DNA from: Liopterus haemorrhoidalis
Lineage: Eukaryota; Arthropoda; Insecta; Coleoptera; Dytiscidae
NCBI GenBank assembly: GCA_963971575.1
Contig: OZ020618.1
Location: forward strand, 48,994,509 to 49,058,508
DNA: 64,000 bases
Reading direction: 5' to 3'
Below are positions 29,796 to 40,292 of this stretch, piece after piece. Made by a program: the position numbers and the translations under genes. Position 1 is the first letter of the stretch, and each line of letters starts with the position of its first letter. The notes below the pieces were generated by a model. It was not told where the DNA came from, did no database searches, and saw nothing but the letters and a program-made list of their open reading frames with translations.

Positions 29796-31544
29796 TGGAA
29801 AAAGTGTAGTAGCTTTCGTCGTCGAAAATAATGCTTTTGGTGGATGACGCTTAAAATTTTGCACCGTATTCATCAATTTCTCATTAGAGTCTAATTGCTA
29901 GCATCTCAAAAGCTAATGCTAATAACTACCTACAGTATTGATATAGTGTAAAATCCCTATATAAAGAAAGTAGCGCAAACTTTTGTTGAAGTCGACCTCA
30001 GATTTGTGCCGCAGTGTTTAATTGGGAACATTGGTTCCCTGTCTCTTGCCAAAATTATTTATCCTTAACACATTCCTTCCCTATCCTTGCATATTCATCT
30101 TTAAGATATCAAATTTATTTACTAGTAGCTGGCTTAACGGAGAAATCCAAAGCAAGAATCGAAGGTTGGAATTTTTTTTTTTGTTGCATTAGTTGTGAAT
30201 GGAGCAGTTGTTGGGACCATATTCCCTATTTAGTGTAGAACTAATCTAGACCCAAATCTATTAAGTTAAAAATCTATAGAGTGAGAGTAACAAGTAATAA
30301 GACATAAAGCAGTAGAGCTTCAAACGTGCGATTAGTGTAAAACAATAGACATCTTGTTATGATGTAGCCATAGTTAGTTTAAACCGGAAACAAATTCAAC
30401 GAAGCGGAAATTTCGTCTCTGAAAACATTCTATTGTCTAAGGAGGTTCTTCACCCAACCGCGTATGTTAAGTAATTTCAGTAATTATATTTTAAAAACGT
30501 ATTCGAAAGCTCTGGTTTTGAATGAAGTACACTTGACAAATGTCATTTTTACGTTGAAAAGGATGAGATATTAATTAACTTACTTTTACAAGTACTTTTT
30601 TAATTGCGGTTAAAGTTGTGCTTTTTTAATTTTGAACTTAGTTTATATTAATTAAGAAAACTGGAGAGCTTACGTAAGTAGTTTCTGGATATGGTTTTCA
30701 AGTTTAGCTCTTAGAAAGATTTTGATAACATGAAAATTTTGTTGAACATATGTCCTGTTACATCAAGATAAATTCATCATTAATTTCTCTCTAGAAACAT
30801 CAAGTTTAGACTCTACCAAACTATAGTACACTCCTTACTTATGTATGGCTACCAGAGTACATAACATATAGAGATGGAACCCAAACTAACGTGCAAAAAT
30901 TACTGAAAAGCGTGTGTCCGCTTTTCAGTAATTTTAATTTCTTCTTAGTTTTTCTAAAAACTTAAAAGGTAGCCCTCGTGTAAGAAACTTGTAGGAAATA
31001 TAGTGTAGTACCTCCCCTTAACTTCCGTTCTCAATAAATTTCTCTAAATATATTTCCAAAACTTCAATCCTTAAAATAACTAATTAAGAAAATCTGCATA
31101 TCTTCATGCATTTTAAAATTTCTCAATCTTCTCTCAAAGATAATTTGCGAGACATAATTAAGAACGTTCCTGGAATTGTAACATAAGAATTCATGGAGTG
31201 TGTCTTGTGCATGTCTCTGGTTATTTTTACCAAGGCTCTAATTCTGCACACCGCTACGTTCAGCACAGAGCAATGTTTGCTTTTACAATCAGAGAAAAGA
31301 ACTCCTCTTTCATCCAACGTTTCATCCGACCTCAAGTTTAAATAAAATAAATACTTCAACTCCACAAATAAACCCAATTAACTAGAAATTAATGGTAATC
31401 GTTTATAAAATTTGTTTCTTTGAAAATCAACACTGATATTTTTTAGAAAAGTTAGAATCTTCAGTGGCGTTTTATGAGGGAGGTTCAAAATTGATCTACT
31501 TTTTAGTAAATCCGTCCAAAAATATGGTATACAATATTTTAAAA
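29796..31544. other. No gene supported; a mariner-like end near 30950-30982
   Basis: Open frames at 30014-30238 and 31123-31377 have no recognisable domain. At 30942-30982 'tagtttttctaaaaactt' followed by AAAAGGTAGCCCTCGTGTA resembles the MarB right end, without coding sequence nearby. Confidence 0.4.
30896..30935. repeat. Hairpin-forming inverted repeat, arms about 17 nt
   Basis: AAAATTACTGAAAAGCG and its reverse complement are separated by six bases. It directly precedes the MarB-like end and could be the joined remnant of an internally deleted element. Confidence 0.7.
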
Positions 31545-31636
31545 AAATCAGCTGTGGCCACCACAGGACCGACCGCCATCATAAAGTACTTATATAAAAT
31601 ACATTCTAGCAGCAGAGTAGAAATAACTTGGCCTAA

Positions 31637-32205
31637 TAGACCGGGAGCTCATGACAGTTTTTGGTCTCCGATTTCATACAGCATGCCTTTTGGAGGAGAG
31701 AATATTTACCCTGTGACAACAAAAAAAGGATGGTACTAAACCCCTGCACGCTTTCCGGTCATAGGGAAAATTGCATTTCCACTTAAACACAAAATTTTTG
31801 TGCTTTTCTCTGATTTAATATTGCTTGCCCTTTTGTCAAAAGAAAGTTATAACAAATTTAAAGTCTTTTAAATATATGCATGCCATTCGGAGGGTCCCAA
31901 AGGGCTCAAATGGTCATGTGATCTTGTAATAAAAAAATATGATTTTCCGCGTATTCATACAGCATGCCTATAATTAAAAGACTTTAAATTTGTTATAACT
32001 TTCTTTTGACAAAAGGGCAAGCAATATTAAATCAGAGAAAAACACAAAAATGTTGTGCAAGTGAAAATGCAATTTTCCCTATGACAGGAAAACGTGTAGG
32101 GGTTTAGTACCATCCCTTTTTTACTGTCACAGGGTAAATATTCTCTCCTCCAAAAGACATGCTGTATGAAATCGGAGACCAAAAATGTCATGAGCTCCCG
32201 GTCTA
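31637..32205. mobile_element. Fold-back MITE with arms of about 240 bp
   Basis: Long inverted repeats begin TAGACCGGGAGCTCATGACA on both sides and cover most of the element, leaving a short centre near 31885-31965. A 3-bp TAA duplication (31634-31636 and 32206-32208) restores the H2 sequence GGCCTAATATTTT when one copy is removed. TAA suggests PIF/Harbinger-type mobilisation. Confidence 0.9.
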
Positions 32206-32555
32206 TAATATTTTATAACAGAGATATTATTTATCATGACCATGGAAACGTAACATATAAGTATGAAAAAATTGAGACAAAAAATTTCGAAAAATTTTAC
32301 AAAATTTTTTCGTTTTATCAAAAATCGTCTCAAATAAAATTTATTAATTATTGCTTTTATAGCAACTTTTGTTCAATAAATTTTTTCGAAAATTTTTCTG
32401 TTGTGAAATATTCACAAAAATCGATACGAGTAAACTCCCATTTTTAGTCAACCGATTTTTACCAAAAGTTGATCAACTCGTGCCATTGATGGCAGAAGCT
32501 TAAATATGAAGTTTCATAATAATCCTTTCAGCCGAATTTGCTCTGCACGTGTACA

Positions 32556-32641
32556 CAGACAGACAGACGGACAGACAGACGGACAGACAGACGGACAGAC
32601 AGACGGACAGACAGACGGACAGACAGACGGACAGACAGACC

Positions 32642-32672
<31 letters not shown>

Positions 32673-32703
32673 GGAGACAGACGGACAGACAGACCGACAG
32701 TCA
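32556..32703. repeat. (GACA/GACG)n microsatellite of the H2 copy
   Basis: Alternating GACA and GACG units, with a higher-order GACAGACAGACG pattern in the first part. The same tract occurs at the same place in other H2 copies at lower copy number. Confidence 0.95.
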
Positions 32704-32885
32704 TCATGCTAAAAGTCAAAACGTTATGTAGGGAGCTCAATTCGTGGAGATCCATCGAAATCTCGAAACGTCAAAATCGGTATGATCACAATACCTCCCT
32801 TATATATGTTGGCGGGCGGTAAAAAGTGGGATTAACGAAAATAATATTATGTTGATCTGCAACCATGCAAGCATTAATCTCAAGT

Positions 32886-33184
32886 TCTGAATAAATTCTT
32901 AGTGGAATGCATTATTGTGAACAGGAATAGTTCAACGGGAAATTTTAGTCTGATTATTTTTTCGTAAGCTATAGAGTGTTTTATAATACCATAATAGCAC
33001 TGATTAACTAGCTACCTGGACAATTGGCTTGCGGAATGTGCATCTTATAATTAAGTACACTTGTAAGTTGATGAAAGCATTATCAAATTTTATGAATTTA
33101 TACATATTAAGTTCTTGTTCTTTACTAGATACCTACAAAATCCTGAAATATGTGAAAAGTCACACTTCCCATCAAATTTTTAAT
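32886..33184 (+). repeat. Degraded H1 copy retaining the 3' end
   Basis: The middle carries weak H1 similarity ('gaataaattcttagtggaatgc', 'gaacaggaatagttcaac'). The end is clear: ATACCTACAAAATCCTGAAAT, hairpin remnant GTGAAAAGTCAC, then 'cttcccatcaaattttt'. The sequence from 33185 to 33720 contains no recognised gene. Confidence 0.6.
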
Positions 33185-33724
33185 ACAATTTATAATTTTA
33201 TTATTAAAAATAATATTGTTTGTTATGAATCAACAATAACTGCATTCATTATGAATTGAGTAATTTAATTTGTACATTATTTTAAATTTATTGTTTATTT
33301 TTACACATTTTTGTTAATTTATTATTTCATTAATTAACTACATATTCTCATGTTTGTGGAATTAATTCATTTTAAAATTAAATATTTTCGTAGTTGCTTA
33401 CTCATTTATTTACAATTGTTTAATCATTATTTTTTGTGCCCGTATTCCATTACTGAAAATAATACCCTGCGATAGAAGTTATGTTAGTTTTCAAAGCGAA
33501 CATTTTCAATGGATATGCTTTGTTTAATATACAGGGTGTTAGGTAAATGTCCGGCACAATTTAAACAACAGCATGGTGACGTAGAATGCAATAAATTTTT
33601 CCTTTGCCAATTTTCTCTAAAATGTGAATTTCGTCCAAAAATAAACAAACAAAAAGATGCCCCAAATTTTATAGAGAAAACAATATTTTAATTGTAGTTC
33701 AATAATAGAATATCAAATTTTCTC

Positions 33725-34845
33725 CATCACTACACACCGGAGACCAAAGAACAATCAAAACAGTGGATAGCAGGCGTTGAACCAACTCCGAAGAAGGCCA
33801 AGATGATGCCATCAGCAGGTTATGGCTGCCGTCTATGAGATTACAGAGGAATAATTTTTATTGACTACTTGCACCATAGATGAACAATAACAGCCAGTAT
33901 TTATGCGTCGTTATTAGGCAGATTGAACGAAGAAAGCAAATCCAAAAGGTCTCATTTAGCAAAACAAAAAGTACGAGGGATGTTTCCTAAATTCTGGGAA
34001 TTGTGCAATAATTAAATTACGCAGAACTTATAGGCAATGTTATTGGTGCCAGACAAGTCTTGACATGTTTATGCAACTATCTAGTGCAATATTGTTCAGT
34101 CTGATTTAGGTATTCGACTGATATAGACGCGTTTTCATAGCACTGTTTTTGTAACCATGGAAGACGCAGCAAAATCTCAAAGAGCAATAATTTTCTTTTT
34201 GTGGAAAGAAGGTGTAAAAAACATCAGAAATTATTCAGCGTCTGCAAGAAGTATTTGGTGAGTCTGCGGAATCCAAAAGAACTGTTTATCGGTGGATCGA
34301 TCGTGTTAAAACCGGTAGAACATCACGATCCACGCAGTGGGCGCCCAAGCACACCGCAAGAAAAACGAAGGATGTTTTGAACGATTTACGATGGGAATTG
34401 CTTCCGCACCCACCTTATTCCCTGGATCTTGTACCCAGTGATTATCATCTGTTCCCAGATTTGAAAAAACCCTTACGGGGTATTCGATTTGAAAGTTTAA
34501 CTGACGTAAAACGTGCCATAAATAGGTGGATTGAGGAGACACCGAAAAAGTTCTTTGAGGACGGCTTAAAAAAATTAGTTTATCGTTGGGATAAATGTAT
34601 TCAATTAAATGGAGATTATGTTGAAAAACTACATTGTAATATTGACGAAAATTAACAAAATAATAAAAATTATAGCTAAATTCCCAGAACTTTGGAAACA
34701 TCCCTCGTATGTTCCACCAAGATAACGCACCTTCCCATAAATTGGGAATTGTGATGACGAAACTGCATGAATTACAGTTCGAATTAATTGAACATGCACC
34801 GTATTTGCCAGACTTGGCACCCTCCGATTACTTTTGCTTAACTAA
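33725..34845 (+). pseudogene. Outer mariner (MarE) pseudogene, split by another mariner
   Basis: The left part encodes KQWIAGVEPTPKKAKMMPS, then IIFIDYL and LLGRLNERRKQIQKV with stops. The right part (34710 on) continues FHQDNAPSHKLGIVMTKLH (second catalytic Asp) and YLPDLAPSDYF (third Asp). Together they follow the order of a SETMAR-like mariner transposase. The inner element at 33974-34707 lies between them. Several stops; inactive. Confidence 0.85.
33974..34707 (+). pseudogene. Inner mariner (MarD), internally deleted
   Basis: The TIRs CGAGGGATGTTTCC and GGAAACATCCCTCG are flanked by TA on each side (33972-33973 and 34708-34709), the mariner target duplication. The N-terminal coding start (MEDAAKSQRAIIFF) is followed by breaks, then the C-terminal part at 34377-34655 with LLPHPPYSLDLVPSDYHLF, holding the third Asp. 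The part with the first two Asp residues is deleted. Length 734 bp versus about 1.3 kb for a full mariner. Confidence 0.9.
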
Positions 34846-34849
34846 ACTA

Positions 34850-35763
34850 AACTAGATATACGCCAGACGTCTTCTATCTCTTTCTAGAAAATTTCCAGTC
34901 ATCCCTAGTAAAGATCTTTGGAGCTGAACCAATCAATGCGAAATCATAAAGAAAATAAGAATTTGAAAGTGGAGATAGATTGGTCACATTTTGCCGAGAG
35001 ATCCAGCTTATGTCGCTAGAATGGCCCTGGGACCCGCAATTGAACGCAGAGGTTTCACTGCCAATATATAACGGAGAACAGTCTTCCAGAAACACTGGTA
35101 AAAAATTAAAACCATGTCGAATAGCAGACCAAGATGGCGAACCAATGTTAAAGCCCTTTGCTCCAAAGAGGAGATATAAGAATTGAAAGATTGAATGATC
35201 AACAATAGCCATCATTTTCATTGAATTGGCTTTCATGTTCCTAATAACCGAACGTTCTTTAGTTTCTGGACGAATATATTTTTCAATAAGCTATTTGCAC
35301 AATTGACAATTGATCTGGATATAATACCAAGTCATCATTTGAATGTCAGTGGAAATGTCATTTATAACAAACATATTTGAACATCAAAAATCATTCATTC
35401 GTAAATTGTCAGGTATATTCAGATCATAGAATATTTAATAGCAACTGCAAACATTGTATTATATATGGAAATTCTTGGTGGAATATTCCTCTGAAATTTT
35501 AATGAAACAGACTATCGGTATCGACAATAAAATTTTTGAATAAAAAGACCAGACATTACATATTTTATTCATAACAATTGTAAAATTTTCCGTACAGTTA
35601 AATTTTATGTATACAAAATGTATGAATAGGGCAAAAAGAAAAATAACCGATATCTTGCTGGGGAAATTTTAACGGTACAATGGCACAATAAAATATGTAC
35701 ATCGACTGACAAAGGTTACACGCCAAAATATGTACACAGTACTGGTGCACACCCAAGATATCA
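34850..35763. other. No gene supported
   Basis: A 120-codon open frame on the minus strand (34874-35236) and a shorter one on the plus strand have no domain I recognise. No repeat was identified either. Confidence 0.35.
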
Positions 35764-36819
35764 AAAAATTTATGTGAAGTGTGAATTTTCACACATTTCA
35801 GGATTTTGCAGGTATTTAGTAAGTGAATGATGATTATTTTGGATGCGAAAACAAATTTTATATTAAAATATTTTTTTTGTCAATTTTAATTCGAACGCCT
35901 AATACCATTATTTAAGTTTCTAAATATGTGCAGTATTTTTTTTTTATATAGCAAGGTTCATTAAGAATTTTAAAAATTGCGCCTATGGCTTCCATTGGTT
36001 GTTATAAGTTCCGTCCCTCTGATTTCGTGTACATTGAAACAGAATTAAATTATAATTTAAACAATTTCCACTGGTTATTAAATTTACGCTTTTAAAAATG
36101 AAATGCAACATTTGCCAAACTAGAATTTTGAAAAAATAATTTAAACAATATAAAAATTAAAAAAAAAAATCAAAAAATAATAATAGTCTCTTCTCACAGG
36201 GTTCGATCCCTTTCGGATCATGTTACTTGGTTGAAAAATCAACGACTAATACCATTACACCAGCATACACGTTCCAGTGTGGCGTGTTACAAAGCTATAA
36301 CTTGTGTACTTTATTAGCAAAAAATCACAAAAAATGCGTTTTTCTCCAAAAACATAATCTGATCAAATATTCCTCTTGTACTATTCCGGTTCACACCAAT
36401 GTACATTACTTAGAATTTTTTCAGATTTTTAGTTTAAACCATCTGCGCTAGAGGGTGTGGGACAAAAAATTTTTTGCACAATTTTGGCAAAAATCGCTTC
36501 ATAATAATTTATTTTGCAAAAATAAAAATTTGATCGTTAATCCACGTACCAAGGGCTTTCATTTGATACCCTACTCAGAATTATAAAAAAATATTTTTTT
36601 TTTTCGATGAGCACATATTTGTTTATATTTTTAGGCGGATATGTTTTTTAGATGTTTTAGTATTTTTCCTATGTGCGGGTCAACGAGTTATATAAGCATG
36701 CCAAATTTCAACTCTCTAGGTTTAGCCGTTTGGCTACAATTTTTACCGAACAGACAGACAGACAGACGACAAAATGACGGTATAAGGGTTTTTTGGTCAT
36801 ACCTACAAAACCCTAAAAA
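35764..36819 (-). mobile_element. Complete H1 Helentron-like (HINE-type) element
   Basis: Read on the minus strand: 5' TTTTTAGGGTTTTGTAGGTA, 'tgaccaaaaaacccttat', a short GTCT tract, the internal blocks 'gttgaaatttggcatgc' and 'ggtatcaaatgaaagccc', a tRNA-like insert, 'cctaaataatggtattagg', then the inverted subterminal repeat (ATACCTGCAAAATCCTGA), the hairpin GTGTGAAAATTCACAC and CTTCACATAAATTTTTT. About 1056 bp, no coding capacity. This and the 43421 copy are the best H1 examples. Confidence 0.88.
36186..36284 (-). other. tRNA-like insert in the H1 copy at 35764
   Basis: Minus strand: after the constant 'tgtaacac' comes TGGTGTAATGGTATTAGTC, a good box A. The box-B-like sequence GGGTTCGATCCC lies on the opposite (plus) strand. 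The two boxes therefore disagree in orientation, so this is not an intact tRNA. Confidence 0.5.
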
Positions 36820-37175
36820 CAAATGGTTTGAGTGTTTCTAAGGAATGCACTTGAATTCTAGTTCTATTGTGAAAATTACTTATGGGTATTATACTCGGTG
36901 TTCTATTTTTGTCGCCATATTGAATCTGTCGCAGTTTTCAATATAGGTGCTGCGGGTAAAATGATTCAATTTTCGTAAAGAATACGTGTACCAAGTGGCA
37001 TTCCAGTATCACCACGTATTTTTCGACGAGGGTTATGAACTATAAACAATCGTATCGAAAAATTGTGACTTATTATTTGAACATTTCTACACAATTCTAT
37101 TTAAAATTCCATTTAAAAAAGTACAGAAAATTTGAAGCGAGGACACCGCTTCTAAAATACAAGTGATGACTTAAC

Positions 37176-38055
37176 AAAAAAATTTATGGGAAGTGTGAAT
37201 TTTCACACATTTCAGGGTTTCGCAGGTATTTAGTAAGTGAATGATGATTATTTGGGATACCAAAACTAATTTTATGTTAAAATACTTTTTTTGTTAATTT
37301 TAATTCGAATGCCTAATACCATTATTTAGGTTTCTAATATGTGCAGTTTTTTTTAATATAGCAAGGTTCATTAGGATTTTGAAAATTGCGCCTATGGCTT
37401 CCATTGGTTTTTTTAAGTCATAATCTCCACCCCTCTGATTTCGTATACATTCAAACGTAGAATTAAATTATAATTTCAACAATTGCCACTGGTTATTAAA
37501 TTTACGCTTTTAAAAATTAAATGCAACATTTGCCAAAATATAATTAGAATTTTGAAAAAATAATTTAAACAAAATAAAAATGCAAAAAAACAAAAAATAA
37601 AATTCTCTCCTAACCACTACACCATAAAAGCATAATAGTTAACTATACATAACATATTAAATATTTACATCTTCAACCAGAAAACACAAAAAAATGCGTT
37701 ATTTTCCGAAAACATAATCTGATCAAAAATTCCTGTTGTACTATTCCGGTTCACACCAATGTACATTAGAATTTTTTCAGATTTTTAGTTTAAACCATCT
37801 GGGCTACAGGCTGTGGGAAAAAATTTTTTTTTTTCGATGAGCACATATTTGTTTATATTTTTAGGGGGATGTTTTTTAGATGTTTTAGTATTTTTCCTAT
37901 GTGTGGGTCAAAGAGTTATATAAGCATGCCAAATTTCAATTCTCTAGGTTTAGCAGTTTGGCTACAATTTTTACCGAACAGACAGACAGACAGGCAAACA
38001 GACGACAAAATGACGGTATAAGGGTTTTTTGGTCATACCTACAATACTCTAAAAA
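37176..38055 (-). mobile_element. H1 Helentron-like copy, about 880 bp
   Basis: Both ends are present: the hairpin GTGTGAATTTTCACAC with CAGGGTTTCGCAGGTATT on the left, and the inverted 5' end (ATACCTACAATACTCTAAAAA) on the right, with a GACA tract just inside. The internal insert at 37603-37650 keeps only a box-A-like half (TATGGTGTAGTGGTTAGG, minus strand). A type-B minisatellite unit lies just outside each end (37130-37160 and about 38060-38085). 36820-37129 has no recognised gene. Confidence 0.82.
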
Positions 38056-38059
38056 GGAA

Positions 38060-39157
38060 ACCATTTAAAACTCAAGTGATAAGTGAAAAATATGGTGCCC
38101 TTTTTCCAGTTCTGGCTCCCTTTTTCTCAGTACTGGCGCCTCTTTTTTCCAGTATAAACGGGTTCCTACTCGCCTCACCCTCAGCACGGCTTTGTCTGTT
38201 CGAATTATAGTACTAATCTGCCCTTAAAGGACGAGAAGTAATTTGATAGCATGTTTTCCATGCTTATAAACCTTGCCCTTATTTTCATCACAATTAAATT
38301 GATTGGTCTTTTTTTGGTAGCATGTTATCCACGCTTCTGTCCCCCCTGGGTTTTTAACCCTATTTTTCAATATAGAAAGGTTTTGATTTAAAATTCGTGC
38401 GTAATAAAAAGTGCCAATGTTTGTCTCGACTGGTTTTTACCTCGAATCCACCGTATCAGGTATGCGGTTTACTTTGTTATAGTAAATTAATGAAAAAACT
38501 CGGAGATACTCTGGGAAGAGAGGCTGTTTCAATACAATCATCTCTACCTTTTGTTCAAACATTCTTTATGTTTGGTTTTTGTCCCGCAGTGGCGTAACAT
38601 AACTCTAATACAATAACTCTATATATCAACCAATACTACTATACTGTGAGTTCATTTAAAATGGTTCCACTCTGAACATCTAGTAAATATGAAAGAATAT
38701 CGTGTAGTGTGACATTTAAGGGTTTTGTGGTATTTAGTAAGAAGAGCTGTGCCAAAAATACTAAGTAAAAGTATTTTTAATACCAAATACTGATCAACGT
38801 ATTTGAAATATCGAATACTTTTAAAAAGTATTTGCAATAATGTATTTCAAATACTTTAAGTGTAGTTGAAGTATTGGAAATTGGGGAAATATTTGAAATA
38901 ATAAGAAAATATTTGAAAACTAGGGAAATGTTTGAAATACTGGGAAATATTAAACACGGTATTGCAAAAAAATCGACAACTTTCGAAATGATTATCAGAA
39001 CAAAAATTCCTGTAGTACTATCAGGCCGTAACTAGCTTTTTTCGGGCCCTGGGCAAGATTTTATAATCCGCCCCCCCCTAAATACTATATAATACAAGTG
39101 ATGTCCTAAAAAAATAGGTCCTCACTTCTAAAATACAAGTGATGACCTAATAACAAA
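38060..39157. other. No gene; H1 3' end scrap and a TATTTGAAATA-rich block
   Basis: A short H1 3' end lies at 38703-38740 (minus orientation). At 38750-38960 the motif TATTTGAAATA and variants (aaatacttt, atatttgaaa) recur, as in hAT subterminal regions. At 39030-39100 'ggccctgggc' and a C run followed by type-B minisatellite units suggest another small transposon. No coding sequence is supported. Confidence 0.4.
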
Positions 39158-39487
39158 CCAGTGGCGTAGGGAGACCTCCGCTAGACTTGCCATCCCATAA
39201 AAAAAATAATAACAAAAAAAATTGATATTTTTTTTTTTAATTTTAAAGAATATTTAGGTAAATCTTCAAAAATACATCAAATTATGTCCTATACAAATTT
39301 TTGTTCAAGGCTTGGTTTACTAGTTACGAATTTTTTTAAAATTTTAAAGTTTAATAACTTCCGTTTCCGGTTTCGGATTTTAATAAAAAACGATAGGGTT
39401 CTTCCCAATTATTAGGGGAATTTTTTAATACCAGAACGAACTCTTTAAGTTAAACCGTTTTTGAGTTATTGTGTATACACACAGACA
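39158..39487 (-). repeat. H3 Helentron-like copy, 5' truncated
   Basis: The left side is the H3 3' end (CCAGTGGCGTAGGGAGACC with hairpin potential, then ACTTGCCATCCCATAA). It runs to 'ctctttaagttaaaccg' and the CA-type microsatellite, where it stops against the H1 copy at 39488. The complete relative is at 46340-46847. Confidence 0.72.
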
Positions 39488-40292
39488 CACCACAGCTTCC
39501 ATTGGTTGTTTTAAGTCATAACTCCGCCCCTCTGATTTTGTGTACATTCAAACATAGAATTAAATTATAATTTCAACACTTCCCACTGGTTATTAAATTT
39601 ACGCTTTTAAAAATTAAATGCAACATTTGCTAAAATATAACTAGAATTTTGACAAAATAATTTAAACAAAATAAAAATGCAAAAAAAAAAAACAGTTAAA
39701 ATAAAATTGACAGGAATCGAACTGTAGTTTGCAAATTAGGAAACGAGAACGATAACCATTAGACTACGGACGCTTACTCGTTTACTGTGTGACATAGCGA
39801 ATTAAATTATTTACATATTTTAGTTAAAAACACAAATAATGCGTTATTTTCCGAATACATAATCTGATAAAAAATTCCTGTTGCACCAATGTACATTACT
39901 TAGAAAAATTTTCAAAACTATCTGGGTTACAGGCTGTGGGACAATTTTTTTTTTGCACAATTTTGGCAAAAATCGCATCAAAATAATTTATTTTGCAGAA
40001 ATAATATTTTGATCGTTAATCCACAGACTAAGAGCTTTCATTTGATACCCTACTCACAATTTAAAAAAAAAATATTTTTTTTCGATGAGCACATATTTGT
40101 TTATATTTTTAGGGGGATATGTTTTTTAGATGTTTTAGTATTTTTCCTATGTCAAAGAGTTGTATAAGCATGCCAAATTTCAACTCTCTAGGTTTAGCTG
40201 TTTGGCTACAATTTTTACCGGACAGACAGACAGACGACAAAATGACGGTATAAGGGTTTTTTGGTCATACAAAACCTACAAAACCCTAAAAA
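39488..40292 (-). mobile_element. H1 Helentron-like copy lacking its 3' terminus
   Basis: The inverted 5' end (CCTACAAAACCCTAAAAA) lies at the right, with a short GACA tract inside it, and conserved internal blocks follow. The 3' part is lost at 'ttccattggttgttttaag', where the H3 fragment abuts. It contains the best tRNA-like insert of the family. Type-B minisatellite units follow the right end (40293-40345). Confidence 0.8.
39709..39773 (-). other. tRNA-like insert in the H1 copy at 39488
   Basis: Minus strand: GCGTCCGTAGTCTAATGGTT gives a convincing D-arm/box A, followed by a centre without a clean anticodon stem, and ACAGTTCGATTCCTGT, a good T-arm/box B. The total of about 65 nt is short for a tRNA, and the acceptor stem pairs poorly. 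It ends directly at the constant 'aattttatttt' block. Confidence 0.6.

Larger units (their letters stand above)
31545..32825 (-). mobile_element. Full H2 Helentron-like copy with nested fold-back element
   Basis: The plus-strand left side is the H2 3' end (TCAGCTGTGGCCACCACAGG, then ACCGACCGCCATCAT); the right side is the inverted 5' end (ATGTTGGCGGGCGGTAAAAA). The GACA/GACG tract is long (about 32556-32703). A 569-bp fold-back element at 31637 splits it. Without that insert the length is about 710 bp. Non-coding; the repetitive QTDRQTDG frames are microsatellite artefacts. Confidence 0.85.

Noticed and set aside
31123..31377. 84-codon minus-strand frame as a transposon or retrotransposon gene
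   Set aside because: I looked for reverse transcriptase, RNase H and DDE motifs and found none.
34874..35236. 120-codon minus-strand frame as a gene
   Set aside because: No recognisable motif, no splice or promoter support, and a plus-strand frame overlaps it; length is compatible with chance.
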